Below are positions 8,505-16,135 of a stretch of DNA of 64,000 bases, one piece after another (positions within the stretch are counted from its first letter, which is position 1; the number at the start of each line of letters is the position of its first letter). The notes beneath the pieces were generated by a model that worked only from the letters and a program-made list of their open reading frames with translations, had not been told where the DNA came from and did no database searches. The stretch covers positions 3,168,987 to 3,232,986 of the forward strand of contig NZ_CP101823.1 of the NCBI RefSeq assembly GCF_024498175.1, given 5' to 3'. The stretch is from Haloplanus salinarum (lineage in GTDB: Archaea; Halobacteriota; Halobacteria; Halobacteriales; Haloferacaceae). A program made the translations under genes and the position numbers.

Positions 8505-9368
8505 TCAGTACCGCGACGGCATGTACGCCATGCCGAGCAGCAGGATGGCCGTCGCGAAACTCACGATGGAGACGCCCCAGAGGCCGTTGACGTGGTCGTG
8601 ATACGTGTCGATTTCGGTGGTCTGCCGTTGGTACACGCCGTAGTCACTCTCCAGGACGAGCGTACTGTTGTCCGGGAAGTACGCGAAGTACTGCTGGCCG
8701 TTCAGCGTGACGTTGGCCTCGTTGCCGACGTCGACCCTGTTGGTCCGGGGAGCTGTCCAGGCGAGCGTCGCGCCGTCGCTGGATACGCTGGCGACCGTCG
8801 TCGTGTTCCCTTGGAACTGGAGGGTGTCACCCTCGCCGTACTGGGTCGAGGCGGGTTCCGGGAAGTACTCGTTCGCCGGCGTCAGCGATCGGTTGTCGCC
8901 GCTCTCGCGGACGACGTGTTCGGTGCCGTTGACCGTGACGAGTTCGTTCCGCACGGTCGGATCGTCCTGAAGGATCGCGCTCCGGTTGATCCGCTCCTGC
9001 AGTCTGAACGCGGCCGGGTCGTCGGCGTCCTCGACGAGGACCTGGTACTCCTCGCCGTCGTATGTGACGTTGGCTTCGTGTTCCCACGTCTGGGTGTGGC
9101 GTGCCGAATCGTTGGTCCAGGAGACCTGTCCGGACCGCGTGACTTCGGCGCCGCCACCGTGGCCGCCGCCACCGCCCGACATCTCGGCCGAAATCGTCGT
9201 GACGGTGTACGTTCGGTCGTCGACCGAGAACTCGTCACCCTGGGAGAGTCTGTGATCGGGATTGTCGAACTCGACCGTCGGCGCGGTGGCCGTGGCAATC
9301 ACCGAGTACGACGCCGCGCCGAGGATGATAAAGAACGCGACGTAGATGGCCGCAGCGCGTCGTTGCAT
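8505..9368 (-). CDS. predicted secreted/membrane protein with N- and C-terminal helices
   Basis: 287 residues. An N-terminal membrane helix (about 7-28) and a C-terminal one (about 261-281) flank an external beta-rich, Asn/Thr-rich region with several NxT/S sequons. The region includes a Gly/His-rich patch (SGGGGGHGGG near 64-73) that could bind metal. Two related motifs (EYQVLVED and QQYFAYFPDN) hint at an internal duplication. It is not a family I can name. It lies just beyond the oxidase operon and its promoter region holds the large palindrome at 9405-9488. Confidence 0.7.
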   Translation of the reverse strand: MQRRAAAIYVAFFIILGAASYSVIATATAPTVEFDNPDHRLSQGDEFSVDDRTYTVTTISAEMSGGGGGHGGGAEVTRSGQVSWTNDSARHTQTWEHEANVTYDGEEYQVLVEDADDPAAFRLQERINRSAILQDDPTVRNELVTVNGTEHVVRESGDNRSLTPANEYFPEPASTQYGEGDTLQFQGNTTTVASVSSDGATLAWTAPRTNRVDVGNEANVTLNGQQYFAYFPDNSTLVLESDYGVYQRQTTEIDTYHDHVNGLWGVSIVSFATAILLLGMAYMPSRY

Positions 9369-9404
9369 ACGTGGGGCCTAGTCCACCCCGCGTATAACGA
9401 TTAC

Positions 9405-9488
9405 TATAGTAGCCTTTGTAAGTCATTGCACACCTGATCGCAGGACAGCGGGCGATCAGGTGTACAACCAGTTCCAAACGCTACTATA
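9405..9488. repeat. 84-bp imperfect palindrome in a divergent-looking intergenic region
   Basis: Two 37-base arms (9405-9441 and 9452-9488) match at 31 of 37 positions when one is reverse-complemented, around a 10-base centre. The outer arm is AT-rich (TATAGTAGC) and the inner arm is a perfect 12-base match ACACCTGATCGC with GCGATCAGGTGT. It lies between the start of the 287-residue membrane protein and the stop of the 58-residue gene. The structure could be a bidirectional regulatory site, a miniature mobile element or a structured RNA; the sequence does not decide. Confidence 0.8.
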
Positions 9489-9502
9489 ACTGACGACGAC
9501 GG

Positions 9503-9679
9503 TCACCGAGTGGGTGTCTCGTCGGCCTCGACCAACTGTAGCGCCTGCCGGAGGTGGAACCGCGTCTCGTGGCAGTCGGCGGCTTCGAGTGCCGCCCGTA
9601 GCTGTCGCTCGACGGTCGTTCCCGTCGTGGCTTCGGCCGCGCCCATTCCCCCGCTTTCGGCCGTGGATCGGGAGTTCAT
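9503..9679 (-). CDS. 58-residue conserved-looking small protein
   Basis: Translates as MNSRSTAESGGMGAAEAT... with a helical acidic second half (VERQLRAALEAADCHETRFH, LRQALQLVEAD). An AT-rich box (CCTAAAC on the minus strand, about 9703-9709) sits about 27 bases before the ATG, as for a leaderless gene. Heptad-like spacing of Leu and Ala suggests a small helical, maybe dimerising protein. No catalytic motif is visible and I do not recognise a family. Its 3' end lies 15 bases from the large palindrome. Confidence 0.55.
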   Translation of the reverse strand: MNSRSTAESGGMGAAEATTGTTVERQLRAALEAADCHETRFHLRQALQLVEADETPTR

Positions 9680-9782
9680 ACGCGTCCCTTCGTCCCGATC
9701 CGGTTTAGGTATCCGGACCTTACCGGGGTTCTAATGCCTGATGAAGCCCGGCTTCGATCAGCGAAAAACCCGATCGAATCGG

Positions 9783-9802
9783 GGTTTCAACCGGTTCAAA
9801 CC
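9783..9802. promoter_or_regulatory. near-perfect palindrome upstream of hemH
   Basis: GGTTTCAACCGGTTCAAACC is symmetrical except for its two C positions. It lies about 135 bases upstream of hemH, next to an AAACCCGAT/ATCGGGGTTT inverted repeat. It could be an operator or merely structure; there is no supporting second copy in the window. Confidence 0.3.
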
Positions 9803-9900
9803 GGGGAATCCTGTCTTCGGTGGCGCCGACCGGGTCGGCCGGACCGGTTCGACGTCACGATTTAAACGCTCGGGTCGGCAGTCAGCGTCGTGCAACGACC

Positions 9901-9923
9901 GACAGGTTTTGTATCGACCTGTC
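9901..9923. promoter_or_regulatory. inverted repeat enclosing the hemH TATA box
   Basis: GACAGGT (9901-9907) and ACCTGTC (9917-9923) are exact reverse complements separated by nine bases. The TATA-like TTTTGTAT lies between and just inside them, about 27 bases before the hemH ATG at 9938. A protein bound here would block the basal transcription factors, so this is a good candidate operator for heme or iron control. Confidence 0.5.
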
Positions 9924-9937
9924 CCTAGGCGGGGTGT

Positions 9938-10984
9938 ATGACTACCGGGATCGTGTTGCTCAACTTCGGTGAGCCATCGGAGGGGCACAGAGAGGACGTA
10001 CTCGACTACCTGGAACGGATCTTCCTGGCGAACATGTCGATCGAAGGGGAGACGACCGAGGCGGCGGCCCGGGAGCGGGCGGCGGAGCTGGCCAAGCGCC
10101 GGGCACCCGGCCTCATGGAGGAGTACGACGAGATCGGCGGCTCCCCACTGATCGACCACGCCACCACACAGGCGGAGATGCTCGACGAGGAGCTCTCGCG
10201 GCGGGGGTACGACGTCGAGACCTATCACGGGATGCAGTACACGGCACCCTTTATCACCGACGCGGTGGAGGCGGCCCGCGAGGACGGGGTCGACCATCTG
10301 ATCGGGCTCCCGATCTACCCGCTCTGTGGTCCCTCGACGACAGTCCAATCCCTCGACGAACTCGACGAGGCGCTCGACGAGGTGGGGTGGGACGTCCCCG
10401 TCGACGCCCTCACGGGCTGGCACAAACATCCGGCGTACACCCGGGCCCGTATCGACAACATCCGGCGCTATCTGGACGACCACGACCTCTCGCTCGGGGA
10501 CGGCACCCGTCTCGTGTTCTCGGCCCACGGCACCCCCCAGTACTACCTCGACGAGGGGAGCCGGTACGAGGAGTACACCGAGGAGTTCTGTTCGGTGGTG
10601 GCGACGGCGCTCGACGCACCGGACTACGAACTCGGCTACCAGAACCACGAGAACCGCGACGTCGACTGGACCGAACCCGACGTCGAGGCGGTCGTCGAGA
10701 CGGTCGACGCAGACCGCGTCGTCGTCGAGCCGGTGAGCTTCATGCACGAACAGAGCGAGACGCTCTCGGAACTCGACATCGAACTCCGTGAAGAGGCCGA
10801 GGAGCGGGGCCTCGACTTCCACCGGGTCCCCATTCCCTACGACGACGACCGGTTCGTCGGTGCGCTCGCCGACCTCGTCGAGCCGTTCGTCGCGGGGTAC
10901 GATCCGGAGTACGCCGGCCTCCGACAGTGCGAGTGCCGGGACGAACCGGGAACGATGTGCCTGAACGCGCCCCACGAGGCATGA
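9938..10984 (+). CDS. hemH: ferrochelatase (proto- or coproporphyrin type)
   Basis: 348 residues, the normal length for the family. It inserts Fe2+ into a porphyrin ring. The start IVLLNFGEP and the motif VFSAHGTP, with catalytic His197, are typical, as is the C-terminal SFMHEQSETL. The tail has three Cys (C331, C333, C341; CECRDEPGTMC) that could ligate a [2Fe-2S] cluster, as in some ferrochelatases. Its stop overlaps the hemG start (ATGA). The next genes are hemG and hemE. Whether the substrate is protoporphyrin IX or coproporphyrin III cannot be told from the sequence. Confidence 0.94.
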   Translation: MTTGIVLLNFGEPSEGHREDVLDYLERIFLANMSIEGETTEAAARERAAELAKRRAPGLMEEYDEIGGSPLIDHATTQAEMLDEELSRRGYDVETYHGMQYTAPFITDAVEAAREDGVDHLIGLPIYPLCGPSTTVQSLDELDEALDEVGWDVPVDALTGWHKHPAYTRARIDNIRRYLDDHDLSLGDGTRLVFSAHGTPQYYLDEGSRYEEYTEEFCSVVATALDAPDYELGYQNHENRDVDWTEPDVEAVVETVDADRVVVEPVSFMHEQSETLSELDIELREEAEERGLDFHRVPIPYDDDRFVGALADLVEPFVAGYDPEYAGLRQCECRDEPGTMCLNAPHEA

Positions 10985-12273
10985 CGGTCGGTATCGTCGG
11001 CGCCGGCATCACGGGGCTCGCGCTCTCGGAGTTCTGCCGCGAGCGCGGCGTCGACACCGTCGCCTTCGAGGCGTCGTCGGAGCCCGGCGGGGTGATCCGA
11101 TCGACCCGCGTCGACGGACGTGTCCTCGAACACGGCCCTCAGCGCACCCGGTTGACCGACGGGCTGGAGACACTGATCGACGCCTGTGGCCTCCGCTCCG
11201 ACCTGCGGGTCGCCGACGCCGACCTCCCCCTCTACGTCTATGCCGACGGTCGACTCCGGCAGGTTCCACTCTCGATGGGGGCGTTCATGCGGACCGACCT
11301 GCTCTCGGCGACGGGGAAACTCCGGATGCTCGCCGAGCCGTTGACCGAGGGTGCCCGCGACGACGAGACGGCGGCCGACTACTTCACCCGGAAGTTCGGC
11401 GACGAGGCCTACCACAACATGATCGCGCCGCTGTTCGGCGGCATCTACGGCTCCGACCCCGCGGAGATGCCCGGCGAGTACGCCCTGCGGACGGTACGCC
11501 GGATGGAACGCTCCGGCAGCCTCGTCCGCGCCGCGCTCCGCCGGCGACTCCAGGGGAAAGAGCGGGAGGCGCCCATCTCCTTCGCCGACGGCATGGCACA
11601 GCTTCCCCGAGCGCTCTACGAGCGCAACGCCGACCGGGTGCACCTGGAGACGCCGGTGGAGGGTATCGCGACCCAGGGGGCGGGCTACCGCCTCGACACC
11701 GCTGCCGGGGACCGCGTCGTCGACGAGGTGGTCGTTACCGCGCGCGCGGACGTGACCGCCGGCCTCCTCGATACCGTCGATCCGGAGAGCGCCCGCGCGC
11801 TCCGCCGGCTCTACTACAACCCGCTCGCGTACGTCCACCTCGCCTCGGAGGCCGACCCCGCGGGGTTCGGCTACCAGGTCCGCCACGACGAGTCGCTCCG
11901 GACCCTCGGCGTGACCTGGAACGCCAGCCTGTTCGACCGTGACGGCGTCTACACTTGCTTCCTCGGGGGGATGAAACGGCCGGGGCTGGTCGACCGCCCG
12001 GACGACGAGCTCGGGCGGGTCGCCCGCGAGGAGTTCGAGACGGTGATGGGGGCGTCCGCCGAGGTACTGAACGTCACCCGCCATCCCCGCGGGATGCCCG
12101 CCTACGACGGCTCGTGGACGGCCATGGAGTCGGTCGACCCGCCGGAGGGCATCACGCTGGCCACCAACTACACCGGACGGATGGGCGTCCCGGCGCGGGT
12201 CCGGGAGGCCGAACGGCTCGCCGGCCGGTTCGCGGAGTCGGAGACGGCGACGGCCGCCGTCGCCGGGGCGTAG
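10981..12273 (+). CDS. hemG: protoporphyrinogen/coproporphyrinogen oxidase, HemY type FAD enzyme
   Basis: 430 residues. The N-terminal dinucleotide motif GIVGAGITGLALSEF (residues 4-18) followed by an acidic strand end (FEASSEPGG) marks an FAD amine-oxidase-like fold. The C-terminal NYTGRMGVPARVREAERLA is the second FAD-contact region. It should oxidise a porphyrinogen to a porphyrin ahead of hemH. I start it at 10981, overlapping hemH by ATGA, because the FAD motif begins three residues later. It is the HemY/CgoX type, which works on either protoporphyrinogen IX or coproporphyrinogen III in different organisms. Confidence 0.92.
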   Translation: MTVGIVGAGITGLALSEFCRERGVDTVAFEASSEPGGVIRSTRVDGRVLEHGPQRTRLTDGLETLIDACGLRSDLRVADADLPLYVYADGRLRQVPLSMGAFMRTDLLSATGKLRMLAEPLTEGARDDETAADYFTRKFGDEAYHNMIAPLFGGIYGSDPAEMPGEYALRTVRRMERSGSLVRAALRRRLQGKEREAPISFADGMAQLPRALYERNADRVHLETPVEGIATQGAGYRLDTAAGDRVVDEVVVTARADVTAGLLDTVDPESARALRRLYYNPLAYVHLASEADPAGFGYQVRHDESLRTLGVTWNASLFDRDGVYTCFLGGMKRPGLVDRPDDELGRVAREEFETVMGASAEVLNVTRHPRGMPAYDGSWTAMESVDPPEGITLATNYTGRMGVPARVREAERLAGRFAESETATAAVAGA

Positions 12274-12276
12274 CGC

Positions 12277-13284
12277 CTACCGGCTGATCGACTTCGCCGT
12301 CTCGACGAACGCCCGCACGGACTCGACGGGCGTGTCGCGGTCGACGCCGTGGCCGAGGTTGAGGATGTGCCCGCGCGGCCCCGCGGCGTCGATCACCGCC
12401 CGCGTCCGCTCGCGGACGAAGTCGGTCGGGCCGAAGAGATGCTGGGGGTCGAGGTTGCCCTGGACCGGCCGGTCGCCGAGCGTCTCCCGGGCCTCGGCCA
12501 TGTCGACGGTCCAGTCGAGACCGACCACGTCGGCGCCGGTCGCATCGAGGCTGTCGAGGCGGCCGGCCATGTTGCGTACGAAGACGATGGAGGGCACCGA
12601 GAGGTCCGACAGGATCTCGCGGTGGAGCGGCAGGACGAACTCGCGGTAGTCAGCGGGCGAGAGCACGCCCGCGTAGGTGTCGAACAGCTGTACCACGTCG
12701 GCGCCGTGGTCGGCCTGATACTCCAGATACTCCCGGACCACGTCCGCGAACGCCGAGAGGAGGGAGCGGAACGCCTCGGGGTGACGCGCCCGGAAGCGCC
12801 GAACCGGGCCGTGGTTCCGTGAAGCGCCGCCGGCGACGGCGTAGGAGGCGAGGGTGAACGGGCCGCCGGCGAAGCCGATGATGGCCGTCTCCGAGCCTAC
12901 CCGCTCGACGAGGTTGTCGAGCAGCGACCCGACGAAGTCGAGGTCCTCGGCCACCGATCCGCGGGGGCGCTCGGCGTCCGCGGGCCCCTCGACGGGGTTC
13001 TCGACGACGGGGCCGACGCCGCTCTCGAGGTGGTAGTCGAAGCCCAGCGGCTCCAGTACGGTCAGGATGTCGGAGAACATCACCACCCCATCGGGTTCGT
13101 ACAGTTCCCACGGCAGGAGGGTGATCCGCGTGGCCACCTCCGGCGTCTCGATGGCCTCGCGGAACTCGTAGTCGGCGCGGATTTCGCGGTACTCGGGGAT
13201 GTGCCGGCCGGCCTGTCGCATCAACCAGACGGGCGGCCGTTCGGTCCGTTCGCCCCGTGCCGCGCGGACGAGGAGGTGCGTCAT
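12277..13284 (-). CDS. hemE: uroporphyrinogen decarboxylase
   Basis: 335 residues, full length. The diagnostic N-terminal motif LMRQAGRHIPEYREIR (near residues 21-36) holds the substrate-binding Arg residues; GFAGGPFTLASY and the C-terminal GHGVDRDTPVE are also typical. It decarboxylates uroporphyrinogen III to coproporphyrinogen III in the cytoplasm. It converges on hemG, three bases apart. With hemG and hemH it covers a classical heme route instead of the siroheme (Ahb) route usual in archaea. Confidence 0.95.
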   Translation of the reverse strand: MTHLLVRAARGERTERPPVWLMRQAGRHIPEYREIRADYEFREAIETPEVATRITLLPWELYEPDGVVMFSDILTVLEPLGFDYHLESGVGPVVENPVEGPADAERPRGSVAEDLDFVGSLLDNLVERVGSETAIIGFAGGPFTLASYAVAGGASRNHGPVRRFRARHPEAFRSLLSAFADVVREYLEYQADHGADVVQLFDTYAGVLSPADYREFVLPLHREILSDLSVPSIVFVRNMAGRLDSLDATGADVVGLDWTVDMAEARETLGDRPVQGNLDPQHLFGPTDFVRERTRAVIDAAGPRGHILNLGHGVDRDTPVESVRAFVETAKSISR

Positions 13285-13339
13285 GGCGGGTGGTCGAGCC
13301 GAGGGCGGCTAAGTATGTCGCCTCGTCCTCGACCGGGAG

Positions 13340-13348
13340 TATTTGTAT
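13340..13348 (+). promoter_or_regulatory. TATA-like box for the 116-residue membrane protein
   Basis: TATTTGTAT lies about 27 bases ahead of the ATG at 13369, supporting that start and a leaderless transcript. On the other strand, ATACTTAG near 13308-13316 serves the same role for hemE (ATG at 13284). Confidence 0.5.
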
Positions 13349-13368
13349 CGCGGTCCCCTAACGCGCGC

Positions 13369-13719
13369 ATGGACTCGGGAATAATTAATCGTGATCGACC
13401 CTCCGCGCTGGACGTCTCCCTGCTCGGCCTCATCGCCACCATCGTCGGCGGGTACGGTCGATCCATCTCCGTGCCGGCCGACACTGCTCCCAACCTCATC
13501 CGGTTTTTCTCGGTGTCCCCGGATCGGACCTATCCGGCGGTGATGCCCCAGGACAAGGCGTTGCTCCTCCTGAACGACCCGGCGACGGGCGAGGCCACCC
13601 GGCAGGCCGCCGACGCGGGCGGATCGCTCCACGGCGTCTGGACGCTCGTGGCCTTCCTCGGGTTGCTCCTCCTGTTCGCAGGGCCGGCCATCGTGTGGCT
13701 GAACCGCGGGGACGATTGA
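13369..13719 (+). CDS. small membrane protein, function unknown
   Basis: 116 residues. Hydrophobic stretches at about 16-29 and 89-109 flank a soluble loop, so it is probably an integral membrane protein with the loop outside. The start is set by the ATG 27 bases after a TATA box. It is divergent from hemE. The stop codon TGA is the first three bases of an 86-bp palindromic repeat. I do not recognise a family; no metal or heme motif is evident. Confidence 0.6.
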   Translation: MDSGIINRDRPSALDVSLLGLIATIVGGYGRSISVPADTAPNLIRFFSVSPDRTYPAVMPQDKALLLLNDPATGEATRQAADAGGSLHGVWTLVAFLGLLLLFAGPAIVWLNRGDD

Positions 13720-13802
13720 TACTGTTTATTGTAAATCGTTACCGGTGGTTCGCCGGACCGCTCTGGCGAACCACCGGTAAACAGTTACAATAATCCGTAT
13801 GA
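13717..13802. repeat. dispersed 86-bp palindromic repeat, copy 1
   Basis: Two 41-base arms (13717-13757 and 13762-13802) match at 34 positions when folded. They have an AT-rich outer part (TTATTGTAA) and a GC-rich inner part (TACCGGTGGTTCGCC). The left end supplies the stop codon TGA of the upstream gene, and the HxlR gene's stop is 13 bases beyond the right end. It lies between two convergent genes. Copies at 28510, 37354 and 39631 share the sequence. Confidence 0.9.
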
Positions 13803-13815
13803 GACGGTCGGGCGT

Positions 13816-14154
13816 TCAGGCCTCCAGTTCCTCCTCGGCGACCCACTCCCGCGCCCAGTCCCCGATGGCGTCGAACACCGGACAGAGCGACTCCCCCTTC
13901 TCGGTCAGCGAGTAGTACGTCGCCACCGGGGCGTCCTCCTCCAGTCGCCGGTCGACGAAGCCCATCTCCTGTAGGTCGTCGACGACCCGGGAGAGCGTTC
14001 GCGAACTCGCACCGGTGGAGCGTTTGAGTTCGTTGAACCGCTTCTCGCCCTCCTGCAGGTCGTGTAGGACCGCCAGTCGCCACTGCGAGCCGATCTGTTC
14101 GAGCGAGTCGATGACGTAACACGTCTCCGTGTCGCTGCCCGTTCCGATAGCCAT
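13816..14154 (-). CDS. HxlR-family winged-helix transcriptional regulator
   Basis: 112 residues. It has the HxlR layout: CYVIDSLEQIGSQWRLAVLHDL, then GEKRFNELKRSTGASSRTLSRVVDDLQEMG as the recognition region, and a wing ending YYSLTEKG. A Cys in the N-terminal CYVIDSL segment could serve as a redox sensor, as in some family members, but no second conserved Cys is seen. It is divergent from a DoxX-type gene, which it probably controls; direct repeats sit in the region between them. Confidence 0.92.
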   Translation of the reverse strand: MAIGTGSDTETCYVIDSLEQIGSQWRLAVLHDLQEGEKRFNELKRSTGASSRTLSRVVDDLQEMGFVDRRLEEDAPVATYYSLTEKGESLCPVFDAIGDWAREWVAEEELEA

Positions 14155-14228
14155 ACCGGGGACACGCGCTCCCGCCGGTTAGCAGTTCCGGAACGAATCA
14201 GGTGTCGAAATGTTACCGTGATAGCGCC

Positions 14229-14260
14229 ACCCCCGGTGACATCCGCGCCACCCGGTGACA
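14229..14260. promoter_or_regulatory. direct repeats CACC(CC)CGGTGACA between HxlR and DoxX genes
   Basis: The core GGTGACA occurs at 14235-14241 and 14254-14260, spaced 19 bases, each preceded by a C-rich CACCC. A third partial match (AATGTCA) follows. They lie between the divergent starts at 14154 and 14375 and could be the binding site of the HxlR regulator. There is no direct proof in the sequence. Confidence 0.35.
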
Positions 14261-14374
14261 CCAATGTCAGATAACGTATATTTCCGTGGGGGGCGTGGGT
14301 ACGGGTACGATGATTCACTCATCCACCGCCGACGCACCGTTTCGCACGACCACTCCCGCCGGGGTGGTCGCCTG

Positions 14375-14791
14375 ATGGCCTTCGACACCGCCGGTGCGGG
14401 CGTGGCCTTCCTGCTCGCCCGCGTCCTCTTCGGCGTCGTCCTGGCGTTCACCGGGTTGAACCACTTCCTGAACGCCGAGGGGATGATCGGCTACGCGCAG
14501 GCCAAGGGCATCCCCGCGGCGTCCCTCGGCGTCCCCGTCTCCGGTGGCCTGCTGATCGCCGGCGGTCTGGGCATCGTCCTCGGCGTCTACCCGACGCTCG
14601 CGGCCGGCGCCATCGCCGTCTTCCTCGCCGCCGCGACGCCGACGATGCACGACTTCTGGAACGCCCCCGAGGAGGAGTACCAGAACGAGTTCAACAACTT
14701 CCTGAAGAACGTCGCCCTCCTCGGTGGCGCGCTCGCCTTCCTCGTGTTCGCCAGCGAGACGTGGCCGCTCGCGGCCAACGTCGGCATCTGA
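14375..14791 (+). CDS. DoxX-family membrane protein
   Basis: 138 residues with four predicted membrane helices. The pattern LLARVLFGVVLAFTGLNHFL followed by GGLLIAGGLGIVLGVYP is typical of DoxX/DoxD-like proteins, which are linked to quinone redox or oxidative stress in several organisms. The ATG at 14375 is preferred because the hydrophobic core begins soon after; longer starts add an Arg-rich stretch. It is divergent from the HxlR regulator and likely under its control. The precise role is unknown. Confidence 0.85.
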   Translation: MAFDTAGAGVAFLLARVLFGVVLAFTGLNHFLNAEGMIGYAQAKGIPAASLGVPVSGGLLIAGGLGIVLGVYPTLAAGAIAVFLAAATPTMHDFWNAPEEEYQNEFNNFLKNVALLGGALAFLVFASETWPLAANVGI

Positions 14792-14923
14792 GTCGCGTCC
14801 GAACGTCGTCCCACGGCCGCGCTCCGTCGGGCCATCGGGTGCACGACCCGTTTCGAACGCGACGATAGCGCGGGTACTGCACCGAGCCGAGTGTTTATCA
14901 GCGACGGTAGCCTCGGTTGGCGC

Positions 14924-16027
14924 ATGAACAGCGACTGGAACCGCCGCGTCGTGCCGGGACTACTCGTGGCACTGCTCGTCGCCACGCGTCCCGTCAGGGC
15001 ACACGTCGACTACGTCACGGAGGGGGACGACGACGGGCCCACGGTCGTCGAGTTCCTCACTACCGTCCTCTCGGACCCGCTTCACCTCGCGCTCCTCGGC
15101 GGCGGCGGCGTCGGCGTCGTCGTCGCGACGGCGGGGTGGCTCCGGTACGGCGACCACCTGCGGGACGTGACGGTGATCCGGCGGACGCTCCGCTCGTACC
15201 AGCCGTACCTCGGCTGGCTGTTGCGTCTCGCCACCGGCCTCCCGCTCATGGGCGCCGGCTTCGGCGGCTATTTCTTCTCGCCCGTCGTCACCGTCGAGGT
15301 GCGACTCGTCCAGATCACCCTCGCGTTCCTCCTCCTGTTCGGGTTCGCGACGCGGCTGGCGGCCGCCGCCGGCCTCGTCACCTACCTCGTCGGCCTAGCG
15401 ACGCATTTCCCCACGCTCCTGCTCGCCTCCGAGTACGTCGCCGGCTTCCTCGGCATCCTCGTCGTCGGTCCCGGCCAGCCGAGCGCGGACCTCCTCCTGC
15501 GCCGGCTGGTTCTCACCGACGGCACGATAATGAGCCGGTTTCGCGACACACCGACCGTTCCGGACCTCCTCTCCAGGGCCGGTGTCGAGAAGTCCGTCGC
15601 GCCCCTGTTCATCCGGATCTTCCTCGGGTTCAACTTCGCGTACCTCGGCGTGACCGAGAAGTGGCTCGACCCGGGCCGGGCGCTCCAGGTCGTCGAGAAG
15701 TACGACCTCACGGCGGTCCTCCCGGTCGCTCCCGAGATGTGGGTGTTCGGCGCCGGCCTCGGCGAACTCGTCGTCGGCCTCTGTATCCTCACCGGCACCT
15801 TCACCCGGAGCGCCGCCGGCGCCGGCTTCCTCATCCTCACGACCACGCTCTTCGGCCTCCCGGACGACCCGGTGCTCGCCCACGTCACCCTCTTCGGCCT
15901 CACCTCGGCGCTCCTGATCACCGGGAGCGGGCCCGTCGCACTCGACCGCTCGGTGATCCCCGTGCTCCGGACGCGGTTCGGCCGTTCCCCCCCGGACGAC
16001 CCCGAAGTGACGACGCCGGCCGACTGA
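14924..16027 (+). CDS. DoxX-like multi-helix membrane protein
   Basis: 367 residues. An N-terminal signal-like helix (about 9-25) is followed by a short external stretch and about eight more helices. Two DoxX-like halves can be seen: LLRLATGLPLMGAGFGGYFF and, later, LFIRIFLGFNFAYLGVTEKWLDP with GAGLGELVVGLCILTGTFTR. It is therefore probably a duplicated or extended member of the family. It follows the shorter DoxX gene by 132 bases on the same strand. The function is not known; a membrane redox role is inferred from the family. Confidence 0.72.
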   Translation: MNSDWNRRVVPGLLVALLVATRPVRAHVDYVTEGDDDGPTVVEFLTTVLSDPLHLALLGGGGVGVVVATAGWLRYGDHLRDVTVIRRTLRSYQPYLGWLLRLATGLPLMGAGFGGYFFSPVVTVEVRLVQITLAFLLLFGFATRLAAAAGLVTYLVGLATHFPTLLLASEYVAGFLGILVVGPGQPSADLLLRRLVLTDGTIMSRFRDTPTVPDLLSRAGVEKSVAPLFIRIFLGFNFAYLGVTEKWLDPGRALQVVEKYDLTAVLPVAPEMWVFGAGLGELVVGLCILTGTFTRSAAGAGFLILTTTLFGLPDDPVLAHVTLFGLTSALLITGSGPVALDRSVIPVLRTRFGRSPPDDPEVTTPAD

Positions 16028-16102
16028 CCGGGGACGCCCTCCGCCGCCGCGGTGGCCCGATACGTCCACCGATTATCAGATGTTGTACTTGGAGGGGTGC
16101 GG

Positions 16103-16112
16103 TTATTATAAT
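16103..16112 (+). promoter_or_regulatory. TATA-like box of the transducer-rhodopsin operon
   Basis: TTATTATAAT is the most AT-rich stretch in the 108-base interval and is centred about 28 bases upstream of the transducer ATG at 16136. This fits a leaderless transcript carrying the transducer and rhodopsin genes. Confidence 0.6.
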
Positions 16113-16135
16113 CTATTCTCAACGACGTAGCAGGC

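Noticed and set aside
9235-9477. 80-codon minus-strand frame crossing the 84-bp palindrome
   Set aside because: Its sequence is the translation of the palindrome arms plus antisense of the membrane-protein start; no promoter spacing or domain supports it.
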